Shown here: one piece after another, positions 52,104 through 52,486 of the stretch
Numbering within the stretch: the first letter of the stretch is position 1
Layout: the number at the start of each line of letters is the position of its first letter
Source of the DNA: Planctomycetota bacterium
GTDB taxonomy: Bacteria > Planctomycetota > UBA11346
Assembly: GCA_013816485.1 (NCBI GenBank)
Contig: JACDEI010000037.1
Span: 1-52,486, forward strand
DNA length: 52,486 nt
Reading direction: 5' to 3'
Notes under the pieces: model-generated
Told to the model about the DNA's origin: nothing
Seen by the model: the letters and a program-made list of their open reading frames with translations, nothing else
Database searches by the model: none
Position numbers and translations under genes: made by a program

Positions 52104-52424
52104 TTATGGTTGTGGCCCTAGCACCGGCAGCAAGAGCAAGGCTAACGCGATGAGAAACACCAGCCACACCGCCAACGACCGCTGACGGCACAGCGCGCCC
52201 CACCACCATTTGCGGTGCCGCCACAGGTGTAGGCCGATGAGGCTGATCATCACGTAGCCCAACAGGTAATGCAGCGTCGCCCAGGCGGTCCAGTCGAGAC
52301 CCCAGACCGATGCCGGGCGTGGCTTTTCGTTGAAGCGGAACTCCATCAGCAGGCCGGAACCGGCGAGCAGCGAGCCGGTCCACAACATCGCCAGATTTAC
52401 CGCACGATCGATCCAGGGATTCAT
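52104..52424 (-). CDS. Small membrane protein, DUF4405-like
   Basis: The 106-residue protein has three hydrophobic segments (about 7-27, 44-65 and 80-103). His residues at the ends of the second segment (TLHYLLGYVM and GLHLWRHRKWWW) are placed as in DUF4405 or cytochrome-b-like haem-binding proteins. The start at 52424 (MNPWIDRAVN) is preferred. An upstream repeat lies before it. The role may be electron transfer, but this rests on His position only. Confidence 0.6.
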   Translation of the reverse strand: MNPWIDRAVNLAMLWTGSLLAGSGLLMEFRFNEKPRPASVWGLDWTAWATLHYLLGYVMISLIGLHLWRHRKWWWGALCRQRSLAVWLVFLIALALLLLPVLGPQP

Positions 52425-52435
52425 GGCGTCTCTCC

Positions 52436-52486
52436 CCTGGGACCGCGGGCCACTGGCCCGCATGAGGACGAACTGCGGGCCAGTGG
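52436..52486. repeat. Capped inverted repeat, GCGGGCCACTGGCCCGC family (copy 2, cut by window end)
   Basis: The left arm 52436-52462 is identical to 36810-36836, and the first 13 bases of the right arm are visible at 52474-52486. The rest lies outside the window. It sits in the presumed promoter region of the DUF4405-like gene. Confidence 0.85.

Overview
The window is GC-rich bacterial chromosome, about 38 protein genes with short spacers. It has no rRNA, no tRNA that I could find, no CRISPR array, no phage genes and no transposase. The gene content points to the PVC group (Planctomycetota or Verrucomicrobiota). The pointers are two transmembrane Ser/Thr kinases with unusual sensor domains, an ECF sigma factor of the Rhodopirellula/Verrucomicrobium type with a FecR anti-sigma partner, DUF4838, DUF3500 and apiosidase-like glycosidases, several SGNH hydrolases, a family of membrane HEAT proteins, and dispersed intergenic palindromes. 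The phylum is an inference.

Layout. 0.4-6 kb: FAD oxidoreductase and a large secreted M36 metalloprotease. 6-10.3 kb: SGNH hydrolase, cobalamin adenosyltransferase, a nucleoside deoxyribosyltransferase-like gene and proA. 10.3-13.7 kb: two unknown genes and a receptor-like kinase. 13.8-17.4 kb: aldo/keto reductase, a lipoprotein and xseA. 17.8-22.7 kb: three paralogous membrane-anchored HEAT proteins around a secreted SGNH hydrolase. 22.9-24.6 kb: site-2 protease and trpS. 24.9-29.9 kb: an EF-hand-like membrane protein, a peroxiredoxin and a kinase fused to a formylglycine-generating-enzyme-like domain. 29.9-36.7 kb: a beta-hydroxyacid dehydrogenase, a 2OG-Fe(II) oxygenase, an esterase-like protein, a DnaQ-like exonuclease, truncated haemoglobin, aldose epimerase and small lipoproteins. 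36.9-42.4 kb: a sigma, anti-sigma and GH140-like glycosidase set. 42.7-52.4 kb: an Nramp-like transporter, DUF3500, a serine hydrolase, DUF4838, an SGNH protein, an ankyrin protein and a DUF4405-like membrane protein.

Two things stand out. First, the membrane anti-sigma factor at 40610-41914 ends in a carbohydrate-binding-like (malectin-like) module that also occurs twice in the glycosidase encoded next to it. This suggests a glycan-sensing sigma switch in which sensor and enzyme recognise the same ligand. Second, at least a dozen spacers hold long inverted repeats built from a few sequence families. Several families share a CCTGGG cap. Others are built from short tandem words, and two elements are nested inside others. 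Most sit between convergent genes or just after a stop codon.
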